In this document: positions 18,028 to 26,488 of the stretch, in pieces
Position numbering within the stretch: position 1 is the first letter of the stretch
Layout of the letters: every line of letters starts with the position of its first letter
NCBI GenBank assembly: GCA_045586385.1
Contig: JAZNAE010000005.1
Coordinates: 114,517 to 178,516 of the forward strand
Origin: Suilimivivens sp045586385
Lineage (GTDB): Bacteria > Bacillota > Clostridia > Lachnospirales > Lachnospiraceae
Direction of reading: 5' to 3'
DNA: 64,000 bases
Translations under genes and position numbers: made by a program
Notes under the pieces: model-generated
The model's input: the letters and a program-made list of their open reading frames with translations, nothing else
Databases searched by the model: none
Told to the model about the DNA's origin: nothing

Positions 18028-19149
18028 ATGCTTTATACCATCACGGATTACTATAAAGAATTTAGGTGTATTGCGGATAAATGCGAGGACACCTGCTGCG
18101 CAGGCTGGCAGATTGTGATAGACAAAGATTCCTTAAAAAAATATACGAAAGTAAACGGAACATTCAGAAAAAGAATGTTCCGTTCTGTGAATTGGCTTCA
18201 AGGAACCTTCCGTCAGGATGAAGACAAACGCTGTGCCTTTTTAAATGAAAATAATCTCTGTGATTTATATTTAAGTCAGGGAGAAGACGGGTTTTGTAAG
18301 ACGTGTAGGGAATATCCCCGCCATACGGAAGAGTTTGAAGGTGTCAGAGAGATTACTTTATCGATATCCTGTCCGGAAGTAGCAAGAATTCTGATGAGCC
18401 GGAAGGAGCCGGTAACGTTTATCAGTTATGAAAGAGCCGGGGAAGAAGAGTTTGAAGATTTTGACCCTTTTCTGTTTTCTATTTTAGAAGATGCCAGAAA
18501 AGAGATGCTTTCCATTTTTCAAAACCGCAGTCTTTCTATTAGTGAAAGAGTACTGCTTGTATTAGGTATGGCGCATGATATGCAGGGCAGAATGAATAGA
18601 CAGGAACTTTTTGACTGCATGCAGGTGATGGATAAATATAAATCGAATAAAGCATTGGATTTTGTGAAAACATATATAGAACGGGCAAGTGCCAGGCAGG
18701 GGAACATGCTATTTGCACATGCCATGTTCCGCCACTTGTACCAATTGGAACTCCTGAAAGAAGATTGGGGCATATTGCTTTTAGAAACAGAAAATTTATT
18801 GTATAAAGATGAAGAAAAATACAGAAAATTACAGGGAGAGTTTGAAGCATATTTACAGGAAAAGGAAGATGTGACAATTCGTTTGGAACAGCTTCTTGTC
18901 TACTTTTTATTTACCTATTTTCCGGGAGCTGTTTATGACGGGGAAATCTATGCAAAGGCACAACTTTCCGTGTATTGTGTCTTTATGATATGGGAACTTT
19001 GGATGGCAAGATGGCTGAAAAATGAAAAGACTTTGGACTTAGAAGAGATGACTGAGCTTGTATACCGTTTTTCGAGGGAAGTGGAACATTCCGATTTGAA
19101 TTTAAAGACAGTAGAGAGAATTATGCATAAGAAGTGGTTTTTGAGGTAG
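18028..19149 (+). CDS. FliB-like Cys-rich protein (flagellin lysine-N-methylase family)
   Basis: This 373-residue protein matches the family annotated as flagellin lysine-N-methylase (FliB-like). It opens with a cysteine cluster (Cys14, Cys19, Cys23, Cys24 in CIADKCEDTCCAGW), then CAFLNENNLCDLY and GFCKTCREYPR, arranged like a metal or Fe-S site. The rest is helical and weakly conserved. No flagellin or flagellar gene is in the window, so methylation of flagellin is only a family-level guess. It lies between a terminator and an AGCS symporter whose start follows by 13 bases, so the two may be co-transcribed. Confidence 0.75.
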   Translation: MLYTITDYYKEFRCIADKCEDTCCAGWQIVIDKDSLKKYTKVNGTFRKRMFRSVNWLQGTFRQDEDKRCAFLNENNLCDLYLSQGEDGFCKTCREYPRHTEEFEGVREITLSISCPEVARILMSRKEPVTFISYERAGEEEFEDFDPFLFSILEDARKEMLSIFQNRSLSISERVLLVLGMAHDMQGRMNRQELFDCMQVMDKYKSNKALDFVKTYIERASARQGNMLFAHAMFRHLYQLELLKEDWGILLLETENLLYKDEEKYRKLQGEFEAYLQEKEDVTIRLEQLLVYFLFTYFPGAVYDGEIYAKAQLSVYCVFMIWELWMARWLKNEKTLDLEEMTELVYRFSREVEHSDLNLKTVERIMHKKWFLR

Positions 19150-19162
19150 AGGATTTAAATGC

Positions 19163-20572
19163 ATGAATGATATATTGACTAAAATGAATGACATCATGTA
19201 CACCTACATATTGATTATTTTGTTAATCGGTGTAGGTGTTTATTTTACCATTAAAACCAAAGGTGTGCAGTTCCGGTTGTTAAAAGACGGTATTCAATCT
19301 ATGTTGGAGAAGACGGAAGAAGGAGCGGACGGCGAAAAGAAAGTTTCTTCTTTTCAGGCGCTTATGATATCTACCGCATCCAGAGTGGGAACCGGAAATA
19401 TTGCAGGAATTGCAACAGCTATCGTGGCAGGCGGTCCCGGTGCTGTTTTTTGGATGTGGGTTATGGCACTGATAGGTGGCGCCTCTGCATTTGTGGAAAG
19501 TACCCTGGCACAGATTTATAAGATAAGAGTAGACGGACAATTTAGAGGAGGCCCTTCCTACTATATGGAGCGTGCTCTTGGGAAACGGTGGATGGGAATC
19601 TTGTTTTCCATTTTGCTGATTATCTGTTTTGCTTATGGATTTAACGGATTACAAGCCTACAATATGTCATCTGCCTTGGCCTATTATATAGAAGACTATT
19701 CTAATACAATCTGGCCGCTGGCGATTGGCATTATTTTGGCAGTTGCCGCAGGATATATTATTTGGGGAGGTACCCATAGAATTGGTTTTATTTCCTCCGT
19801 CATCGTACCGGTAATGGCAATTGCTTATATTTTGATCGGGTTGATAACCATGCTGCTTCATATTACAGAACTCCCTCATATATTTGCAATGATTTTGAAA
19901 AATGCGTTTGATTTTAAAGCAATGGCAGGTGGATTTGCCGGAAGTGCAGTGGTAATCGGTATCAAGAGGGGATTATTTTCCAACGAGGCAGGTATGGGTA
20001 GTGCACCCAACGCTTCCGCATCGGCAGAAGTAGATCACCCGGTAAAGCAGGGACTAGTACAGGTGATTTCCGTCTTTATTGATACGATTTTAATATGTTC
20101 CAGTACCGCTATGATGCTTTTGGTATCAGGCATCGACGGACAAAGCGGTGTCTTTGACGGTATCCCATATGTGCAGGCAGCAATCAGCAATAATGTGGGA
20201 GAGTGGGGAATTCATTTTATTACAGTCTCTATTTTTGCTTTTGCATTCAGCAGTTTAATCGGTAATTACTATTATGCGGAGTCTAATATTTTGTTTATTA
20301 AAAATAGCAAAGTACTGCTGTTTGTTTTCCGTGTGACCTGCCTGGTGGCGATTTTCTTAGGTGCACAGGCAGATTTCGGATTGGTGTGGAATATTGCTGA
20401 TATTACGATGGGACTTATGGCAATTGTTAATATCATTGCCATATTCCTGCTTAGTAAGGTGGCGTTTAAAGTGCTGGCGCATTATGAAGAGAAGAAAAAG
20501 CAGGGAGAGAATCCGGTGTTCTATGAAGATGAAGTGGGACTTACGGGAACTGTGTGGAAGAGAGGAAAATAA
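19163..20572 (+). CDS. Alanine/glycine:cation symporter (AGCS family), second copy
   Basis: The 469-residue membrane protein is a paralogue of the symporter at 5585-6970. It shares the RVGTGNIAGIATAIVAGGPGA-type segment near residue 75, FWMW, RGGPSYYMERALGKR, and FSNEAGMGSAPNAS near residue 275. In the first motif the usual SA(x)VGTG has an Arg (ASRVGTGN), a small difference from the first copy that could affect substrate or cation choice. Ten or so hydrophobic helices are evident. It follows the FliB-like gene closely and ends at a strong symmetrical terminator. Confidence 0.92.
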   Translation: MNDILTKMNDIMYTYILIILLIGVGVYFTIKTKGVQFRLLKDGIQSMLEKTEEGADGEKKVSSFQALMISTASRVGTGNIAGIATAIVAGGPGAVFWMWVMALIGGASAFVESTLAQIYKIRVDGQFRGGPSYYMERALGKRWMGILFSILLIICFAYGFNGLQAYNMSSALAYYIEDYSNTIWPLAIGIILAVAAGYIIWGGTHRIGFISSVIVPVMAIAYILIGLITMLLHITELPHIFAMILKNAFDFKAMAGGFAGSAVVIGIKRGLFSNEAGMGSAPNASASAEVDHPVKQGLVQVISVFIDTILICSSTAMMLLVSGIDGQSGVFDGIPYVQAAISNNVGEWGIHFITVSIFAFAFSSLIGNYYYAESNILFIKNSKVLLFVFRVTCLVAIFLGAQADFGLVWNIADITMGLMAIVNIIAIFLLSKVAFKVLAHYEEKKKQGENPVFYEDEVGLTGTVWKRGK

Positions 20573-20605
20573 AAGTAGTTTTTTAATAAAATAATGAAAA
20601 GTTTC

Positions 20606-20640
20606 AAAAAAGCAATATATTTTGAATATATTGCTTTTTT
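20606..20640. terminator. Symmetrical (bidirectional) terminator
   Basis: AAAAAAGCAATATAT (20606-20620) and ATATATTGCTTTTTT (20626-20640) are perfect inverted copies around a 5-base loop, with A tract and T tract on the two flanks, so it can work in either direction. Confidence 0.93.
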
Positions 20641-20661
20641 GTGCATATTTCAACAAAAATA

Positions 20662-20690
20662 TTGCACAAACACATATTTGGTTATATAAT
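20662..20690 (+). promoter_or_regulatory. Promoter of the small zinc-ribbon membrane protein
   Basis: TTGCAC (20662-20667) and a perfect TATAAT (20685-20690) are 17 bases apart, about 50 bases before the ATG at 20741. Confidence 0.6.
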
Positions 20691-20740
20691 TTATACAATG
20701 ACATATAAAGATACAGAAAATTACATAGGAGGATTATTGT

Positions 20741-21406
20741 ATGAAATGTATGAATTGTGGTACGAAAAATGAGAAGACGGCACAATATTGTGCGAAATGT
20801 GGACATGATATGAGTTCTAAGCAGAGTATATTTGCATTTTTAACAGTGCTTGCTACTGTGTTTCCGGCAATACTGATTAAGGTTCCGCTTCTTCAATTGG
20901 AAGGAGAAGGTTTTGGATGGCGAGAATTAGGGGTACACATTTTAAATATACAAGAATTGCTTGAAGCCATTGGCCACGACACTTTTATATTAGATATCGA
21001 TTTTTTGCTGGTATTAATTTTCCTTTTATTCTGGGCATTATATGTTTTAATGACACTCATTTTTTTGATTGGTATGATGGTAGGAAAACGTGGAAATAAG
21101 ACATTTCGCTTTGCACGCGTAGCTTCGACTTTTAGTATTATGCAAATTCTTTTTATTGCAATTATATGTATCCAGATAGATACTTCCTCTTATTCAGAAT
21201 TTGGCATTGCTTTGCTTTATCCTACGGTAGGATTGATTGCTGTTTTGGTAGTTAACTTGATTAATAAAATAATCTTTATTCCGAAAACCCTTTATGCTAA
21301 GTCCAAAAAGCATTCATCTGTTACAACGAGAGTATGTAAGCAATGTGGAAATACATATTCAATTGGTAATTATTGTCCTACTTGTGGTAGCAGTGAAATT
21401 CAATAA
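20741..21406 (+). CDS. Membrane protein with zinc ribbons at both ends
   Basis: The 221-residue protein has an N-terminal zinc ribbon (CMNCGTKN...CAKCGHD), four hydrophobic helices (about residues 28-48, 82-112, 125-145 and 155-180) and a second C-terminal zinc ribbon (VCKQCGNTYS...CPTCGSSE). Both ribbons would be cytoplasmic if the helix number is even. Such zinc-ribbon membrane proteins are common in Clostridia and have no assigned function. It has its own promoter and AGGAGG site and is a single-gene unit ahead of the T-box leader. Confidence 0.8.
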   Translation: MKCMNCGTKNEKTAQYCAKCGHDMSSKQSIFAFLTVLATVFPAILIKVPLLQLEGEGFGWRELGVHILNIQELLEAIGHDTFILDIDFLLVLIFLLFWALYVLMTLIFLIGMMVGKRGNKTFRFARVASTFSIMQILFIAIICIQIDTSSYSEFGIALLYPTVGLIAVLVVNLINKIIFIPKTLYAKSKKHSSVTTRVCKQCGNTYSIGNYCPTCGSSEIQ

Positions 21407-21450
21407 AGAATAATTACTCATAAAAAGGGGAAAATAGAATAAACTCATTA

Positions 21451-21479
21451 TTGACAAAAGTTTTTCGCTTTGCTATTAT
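21451..21479 (+). promoter_or_regulatory. Strong promoter of the T-box/aspS operon
   Basis: Consensus TTGACA (21451-21456) and TATTAT (21474-21479) are exactly 17 bases apart, placing the transcript start near 21486, just upstream of the T-box leader. Confidence 0.8.
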
Positions 21480-21485
21480 TTTTAT

Positions 21486-21706
21486 CGGAGACTCGGCTTT
21501 TGTGGAAAGTCTATCAGGGAGAATGCGTCACCGACTGAAAGCGCGTTTAAGATGAGTAGTAAGCTTGGGAACACTCTGATGTATGTATAATTTTATATGG
21601 AAAAGAGGATACTTTTAGTTAGTATCAATGCGGGTGGCACCGCGGGTTAAATTTCGTTTACTCGTCCCGGGAATATTGATGAATATTCCCGGGATTTTAT
21701 ATTTTA
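21486..21706 (+). promoter_or_regulatory. T-box riboswitch leader with overlapping GAA/AAC specifier
   Basis: The leader contains the T-box core GGGTGGCACCGCGGG (21632-21646), whose bulge senses the free CCA end of uncharged tRNA, and a strong terminator (TCCCGGGAATATT, 21665-21677, with AATATTCCCGGGA, 21682-21694, then a T-rich run). Stem I can be drawn with ATCAG near 21515 pairing CTGAT (21576-21580). The adjoining internal loop carries GGGAACAC, in which GAA (21569-21571, Glu) and AAC (21570-21572, Asn) overlap. It precedes an AspRS-GatC/GatA/GatB operon, so sensing uncharged tRNA-Asn, and perhaps tRNA-Glu, makes sense. Specifier placement is my reading of the fold, not a computed structure. 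Confidence 0.9.
21665..21698 (+). terminator. T-box-controlled terminator
   Basis: A 13-bp perfect stem (21665-21677 with 21682-21694), followed by TTTT, overlaps the antiterminator partner of the T-box. It should form when the sensed tRNA is charged. Confidence 0.9.
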
Positions 21707-21722
21707 TTAAGGAGGTTTTATT

Positions 21723-23798
21723 ATGTATAGAACACTATTCTGCAACGACATACGCGATGAGCATGTCGGAAAAACTGTCCAGCTTGCAGGCTGGGTAGAT
21801 GTAGTGCGTGACCATGGTGGCGTTATTTTTATTGATTTGCGCGACTACACAGGCGTGACACAGGTGGTTGTCCACAATGAGGAATTACTAAAGAATGTTA
21901 ACCGCGAAACGGTTATTTCCGTGAGCGGTATCGTAAATAAGAGAGATGAAGAAACCGTAAATGAAAAGATTGCAACAGGATATGTAGAGCTTGTGGCAGA
22001 TTCCCTTCAGGTACTTGGAAAGAGCCATAATATGCTTCCCTTTGAAGTGAGAAACTCTCACCTTAGCAAGGATGAGCTTCGTCTCAAATACCGTTATCTG
22101 GATCTTCGTAATCCTAAGAACCATGACAACATTGTGAAGCGTTCCCAAATTATCCGTCATATGCGTAACAAGATGGAGTCCTTAAACTTCCTTGATATGC
22201 AGACACCGATTCTTACGGCTTCCTCTCCGGAAGGTGCCCGTGACTTTTTGGTACCCAGCCGTAAACACCCGGGTAAGTTCTATGCACTTCCTCAGGCACC
22301 TCAGCAGTTTAAACAGCTTCTCATGGTATCCGGTTTTGACAGATACTTCCAGGTAGCGCCCTGTTTTAGAGATGAGGATGCCAGAGCAGACCGTTCTCCC
22401 GGTGAATTTTACCAGCTTGACTTTGAGATGGCTTTTGCAACTCAGGAAGAAGTTTTGGAAGTGTGTGAAGATGTGATTTATGATACCTTTACCACTTTCT
22501 CTGATAAGAAAGTAACACCGAAGCCTTTCCGTCGTATCACCTACGCGGAGGCTATGATGAAATACGGTTCCGACAAACCGGACCTTCGTAACCCCCTCAT
22601 TATCTGTGACCTTACCGACTTCTTTGCAGACGTAGATTTCCCTGCATTTAAGGGAAAACCGGTAAGAGGTATTGTAGCAAACTGCGCAGGAAAATCCAAA
22701 AAATTCTTTGAAGATTCCTTAAAGTTTGCAACATCCCCTGAAGTGGGACTTGGCGGTCTTGGATATATTACTTTGAAGGAAGGCGTATTTGCCGGTCCTA
22801 TTGCAAAGTTCTTAAGCAATGCGAAAAAGGAAGAAATTATTAAGTTAACAGGTGTAAAAGAAGGAGAAACACTGTTCTTTATCTGTGATGATAAGAAAGG
22901 TGATACCGAAAAGAAAGCGGGACATATCCGTTCTTATCTTGCAAGAAAAGACCAGCTTGATTTAATCCGTGATGATGCCTTTGAATTCTGTTTTGTTGTA
23001 GATTTCCCTATGTACGAAATCGATGAAGAGACAGGGGACACCATCTTTACACACAATCCCTTCTCCATGCCTCAGGGTGGAATGGAAGCACTCCTTGGTG
23101 ATGACCCGACACAGGTTCTGGCATACCAGTATGACCTTGTATGTAACGGTATCGAACTTGCTTCCGGTGCAGTCCGTAACCATGATATTGATATTATGAA
23201 GAAGGCATTTGAAATTGCCGGATATTCGGAAGCAGAATTAAAGAGCAGATTCAATGCCCTTTACACCGCATTCCAGTATGGTGCACCGCCACACGCAGGT
23301 ATGGCACCGGGTATTGACCGTACCGTAATGCTTCTTACAGATGAAGAAAAGATTTTGGAAGTTATCGCATTCCCTCTTAACGGTAATGCACAGGACCTTT
23401 TGCTTGGCGCTCCCAGCGAGGTTACCAACCAGCAGCTTGAAGACGTTCATTTGCTTGGCAGCACCAGTGCACTTACAGCACGGGGACTTACGACCGGCAG
23501 CGGCAAAGCACGCAGTGAAAAGCGCGCCACATTCTCAAACGACCAGCAGTTGAATCAGTTATCACTTTCCGAAAAAGAAGAAAGCGATATGCAGGATATC
23601 TTCAAGATGATGAAAACCCATGAAGAGGCACTGAAAGAAATCGATACGGAAAATGTCGAAGAGATGGTACATGTAATGCCTATGACCAATATACTCCGTG
23701 AGGATGTAAGAGATCAGAAATTCTCAAGAGAAAGCCTCTTAGAAGGTGCTCCCGAACGTAGTGAAGACAGTTGGCAAGTTCCCAGACTTGTAAAGTGA
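21723..23798 (+). CDS. aspS: Aspartyl-tRNA synthetase with fused C-terminal GatC domain
   Basis: The 691-residue protein is about 100 residues longer than a normal bacterial AspRS. Residues 1 to ~575 are a complete AspRS: OB anticodon domain, motif 2 in FRDEDARADRSPGEFYQLDF, the GAD insertion and motif 3 in GMAPGIDRTVMLL. After a linker (about 576-609), residues 610-691 match GatC: an LSLSEKEESDMQ helix, EIDTENVEEMVHV, MPMTNILREDV, then LEGAPER and WQVPRLV. The anticodon-domain DHGG segment resembles non-discriminating AspRS, which charges Asp on both tRNA-Asp and tRNA-Asn. Fusion to GatC would tie mischarging to amidation by the GatA-like/GatB pair downstream. Expression is under the T-box. 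Confidence 0.92.
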   Translation: MYRTLFCNDIRDEHVGKTVQLAGWVDVVRDHGGVIFIDLRDYTGVTQVVVHNEELLKNVNRETVISVSGIVNKRDEETVNEKIATGYVELVADSLQVLGKSHNMLPFEVRNSHLSKDELRLKYRYLDLRNPKNHDNIVKRSQIIRHMRNKMESLNFLDMQTPILTASSPEGARDFLVPSRKHPGKFYALPQAPQQFKQLLMVSGFDRYFQVAPCFRDEDARADRSPGEFYQLDFEMAFATQEEVLEVCEDVIYDTFTTFSDKKVTPKPFRRITYAEAMMKYGSDKPDLRNPLIICDLTDFFADVDFPAFKGKPVRGIVANCAGKSKKFFEDSLKFATSPEVGLGGLGYITLKEGVFAGPIAKFLSNAKKEEIIKLTGVKEGETLFFICDDKKGDTEKKAGHIRSYLARKDQLDLIRDDAFEFCFVVDFPMYEIDEETGDTIFTHNPFSMPQGGMEALLGDDPTQVLAYQYDLVCNGIELASGAVRNHDIDIMKKAFEIAGYSEAELKSRFNALYTAFQYGAPPHAGMAPGIDRTVMLLTDEEKILEVIAFPLNGNAQDLLLGAPSEVTNQQLEDVHLLGSTSALTARGLTTGSGKARSEKRATFSNDQQLNQLSLSEKEESDMQDIFKMMKTHEEALKEIDTENVEEMVHVMPMTNILREDVRDQKFSRESLLEGAPERSEDSWQVPRLVK

Positions 23799-23808
23799 GG
23801 TGCGTAAG

Positions 23809-24993
23809 ATGAACAATTATACGATTAAATTATCAGATAAAGGAACCATCGCAGTTGACGACACCATCCTTGTAAAGGATGTGCAGGCTGCTGCAGGTTC
23901 CCGCATATTGGAAGGATTTAAGCCACTTTTTAGTGCAGAAGCAGTGACCCGCCTTGAGAAGGCAGGCTATGAAATTGCAGGAAAGACTCATGTAGGTGAG
24001 TTTGGACTTGACCTGGTAGGTGAATTTTCTTACTACAGCGAAAAAGAAGAGCAGCTTAAGGGTGCAGCAGCACAGGCTGTTGCAGATGGCGAAGTAAAGG
24101 CTGCACTGAGTGTTGATATGAACGGTGCAACCCGTAGAGCAGCAGCTCTTTCCGGAGTAGACTTTTTAAAACCTACTTACGGAACCGTTTCCCGTTACGG
24201 AATTATTTCCTGTGCAGCTTCCGGTGAGCAGATGGGTGTTTATGCTGCAGATGTAAACGGAATCAAAGAAGTGATGGAAGTAATAGCCGGTCATGACGAA
24301 AAGGACGGTACTTCCTTAAAAGAAGAAAAGTATGACTATAGCACAGACCTTTCCGTTAGCGGAAAAAAGGTTTGTATTGTAAAAGAACTGATGGAAAAAG
24401 CAGACGAAGAGACAGCAAAGAAAGTAAATGCTTATGCTGATAAGCTTCGCGCAGCGGGTGTAGTGGTAGAAGAAATCTCCGTTGATATGTTTGATGTTGC
24501 AAACACTGCATGGCAGATTCTCATGACAGCGGAAACCTGTAATAACGTTTCCCGTTATGACGGTGTAAAATTCGGACATCGTGCCGCAGAATATAAAAAT
24601 ATTGACGAATTATATGTAAATACCAGAACAGAAGGTTTCAACTTCCTTACCAAGGCAGTGATTCTCTACGGCTCTGATGTATTATCCAAAAACCGTTATG
24701 ACGACTGCTACGGCAAATCCCTGAAGGTGCGCCGCGTGGTAGCAGAGAAATTTGCAGAGCTTATGGAAAAGTATGATGCAGTATTAACGCCTGTATGCAG
24801 TAAGAGTGCTTATACTGCTTATGAGATTGATAAAGCATTCGGCTTTGTATTTGAAGAGAGTGTATTTACAGCAGTTGCAAACTTAATCGGTGTACCTGCG
24901 CTTACAAGCGGCGGCGTACAGTTTTTGGGCAAAGCATTTAGTGAAAGCGTGCTTCTCAGTCTTGCAGGAAGCGCAGAAAGGGCAGGTGAATAG
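23809..24993 (+). CDS. GatA-like protein lacking the amidase catalytic triad
   Basis: The 394-residue protein aligns by eye with GatA from the GIPMGIKDN region to the end, but it is about 90 residues shorter and lacks the N-terminal helices. Shared landmarks are SRILEGFKP, GKTHVGEFG, FLKPTYGTVSRYG, NVSRYDGVKFGHRAAE, RTEGFNF and QFLGKAFSE. All three catalytic residues are gone: the Lys of IKDN is Asp17, the cis-Ser of GGSSGGS falls in EQLKGAAAQ, and the nucleophile Ser of DTGGSIRQ is Ala107 in DMNGATRR. It should not hydrolyse glutamine. The rest is uninterrupted and well conserved, so it is not an obvious pseudogene and may be structural. ATG 23809 follows GTGAGG. Confidence 0.88.
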   Translation: MNNYTIKLSDKGTIAVDDTILVKDVQAAAGSRILEGFKPLFSAEAVTRLEKAGYEIAGKTHVGEFGLDLVGEFSYYSEKEEQLKGAAAQAVADGEVKAALSVDMNGATRRAAALSGVDFLKPTYGTVSRYGIISCAASGEQMGVYAADVNGIKEVMEVIAGHDEKDGTSLKEEKYDYSTDLSVSGKKVCIVKELMEKADEETAKKVNAYADKLRAAGVVVEEISVDMFDVANTAWQILMTAETCNNVSRYDGVKFGHRAAEYKNIDELYVNTRTEGFNFLTKAVILYGSDVLSKNRYDDCYGKSLKVRRVVAEKFAELMEKYDAVLTPVCSKSAYTAYEIDKAFGFVFEESVFTAVANLIGVPALTSGGVQFLGKAFSESVLLSLAGSAERAGE

Positions 24994-24995
24994 GT

Positions 24996-26420
24996 ATGAA
25001 ATATGAAATTGTCATCGGACTTGAAACTCATGTGGAGTTAAATACCAAATCCAAAATTTTCTGTTCCTGTGGCGGACATTCAGAAGCTAAAGAACCCAAT
25101 GATTGCGTATGTCCTGCCTGCAGCGGTATGCCGGGTATGCTTCCCGTAATGAACAAGAAGGTAGTAGAACTGGCAGTGACAGCAGGTCTTATGTTAAATT
25201 GTGAAATCAGCAGATATACTACTTTTGATAAAAAGAACTATTATTATCCGGACCTTCCCTGTGCTTATCAGATTACACAGCTTAATCATCCCATTTGTAC
25301 AAATGGTCTCGTAACCTTGAAGACTTCCGAGGGCATGAGGGATGTGCGTATTAAGCAGATTCACATGGAAGAGGACGCAGGAAAACTGGTGCATGTAGGC
25401 AAAGCATCTTTGGTAGACTTTAACCGTACCAGTGTTCCGCTTATCGAAATTGTAACCCAGCCTGACTTTAGAAGTGCAGAGGAAGTTTTAGTATACTTAA
25501 ATAAATTAAAATCCATGTTCCGTTCCGGCGGTATCTCTGAGTGTGAAGAAGGTGCTATGCGTTGTGACGTCAATATTTCCGTTCGCCCTGAAGGCAGCGA
25601 AGAATTTGGTGTGCGTACAGAAATTAAGAACATGGCTTCCTTTGAAGCAATCGAGCGTGCCATCCGCTATGAAGCACAGCGTCATATGGATGCCATTGAA
25701 TTTGAAACAGAAGAACTTGTTCAGGAAACCAGACGTTTTGACGATGTGAGCGGAAAAACCTTTGCTATGCGTAACAAGGAAACAGAAGCAGACTACCGTT
25801 ATTTCCCTGATGCAAACTTAATGCCCATCATTATCGATGATGAGTGGCTGGAACAGATTAAAGCAGCAAAACCTGTGGAAATTGATGAAAAAGCAGATAC
25901 ATACAGAGAGGCAGGCATTTCCGAAAAGGAAATCGATATGCTGATTCACAACCATAACGTAAGCAAACTGCTTGATGATGTAGTAGCTATGGGCTGTGAT
26001 GCCAAAAACGCAGCAGGCTGGATTCTGACTGACTGTGTAGGTATCCTTCGTAAAAACGGTAAACTTCTCGGTGACCTTACAATTACCGCAGATGATCTTG
26101 CTGCCATCATCAAAATGGTTGATAGCGGTGACGTAAACAGAATGAGCGGCAGAAAGATTCTCACAGCAGTACTGGAAGAGGGCGTAGACCCGGTAGCATA
26201 CTGTAAAGAAAATGGTCTCGATGCAAAAGTGGATACCTCCGTTATTGAAGGAATTATGGACAGAGTATTTGCAGAAAATGCCCAGGCCATTGAAGATTAC
26301 AAGAACGGTAAAGTAAAGGCAAAACAGGCACTTTTCGGCGCTTGTATGAGAGAGCTTAAAAACACAGCAGATACAGCAGTCATCAAAGAAATCCTGGAAA
26401 AAAAATTGATGGATATTTAA
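24996..26420 (+). CDS. gatB: Asp/Glu-tRNA amidotransferase subunit B
   Basis: GatB activates Asp-tRNA(Asn) or Glu-tRNA(Gln) with ATP and transfers ammonia to give Asn- or Gln-tRNA. The 474-residue protein is full length. It has the N-terminal VIGLETHVELNTKSKIFC, a four-cysteine zinc site (CSCGGH...CVCPACSG), FDKKNYYYPDLP, QIHMEEDAGK, the EEGAMRCDVNISVRP block, RTEIKNMASF and DYRYFPD, then the helical and YqeY-like tail ending GKVKAKQALFG. It starts two bases after the GatA-like stop. Unlike its GatA neighbour, it shows no lost catalytic motif, so the transamidation step itself looks intact and the ammonia source is the open question. Confidence 0.94.
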   Translation: MKYEIVIGLETHVELNTKSKIFCSCGGHSEAKEPNDCVCPACSGMPGMLPVMNKKVVELAVTAGLMLNCEISRYTTFDKKNYYYPDLPCAYQITQLNHPICTNGLVTLKTSEGMRDVRIKQIHMEEDAGKLVHVGKASLVDFNRTSVPLIEIVTQPDFRSAEEVLVYLNKLKSMFRSGGISECEEGAMRCDVNISVRPEGSEEFGVRTEIKNMASFEAIERAIRYEAQRHMDAIEFETEELVQETRRFDDVSGKTFAMRNKETEADYRYFPDANLMPIIIDDEWLEQIKAAKPVEIDEKADTYREAGISEKEIDMLIHNHNVSKLLDDVVAMGCDAKNAAGWILTDCVGILRKNGKLLGDLTITADDLAAIIKMVDSGDVNRMSGRKILTAVLEEGVDPVAYCKENGLDAKVDTSVIEGIMDRVFAENAQAIEDYKNGKVKAKQALFGACMRELKNTADTAVIKEILEKKLMDI

Positions 26421-26488
26421 GAGAAAAAGATTTATTATATAAGGTGAAGGGTAACTAGTAAAAAAGCTTTAATAGATGGGGGGGCCAT

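Noticed and set aside
23809..24993. Calling the GatA-like gene a plain functional gatA
   Set aside because: The Lys-Ser-Ser catalytic triad cannot be found and the protein is about 90 residues short.
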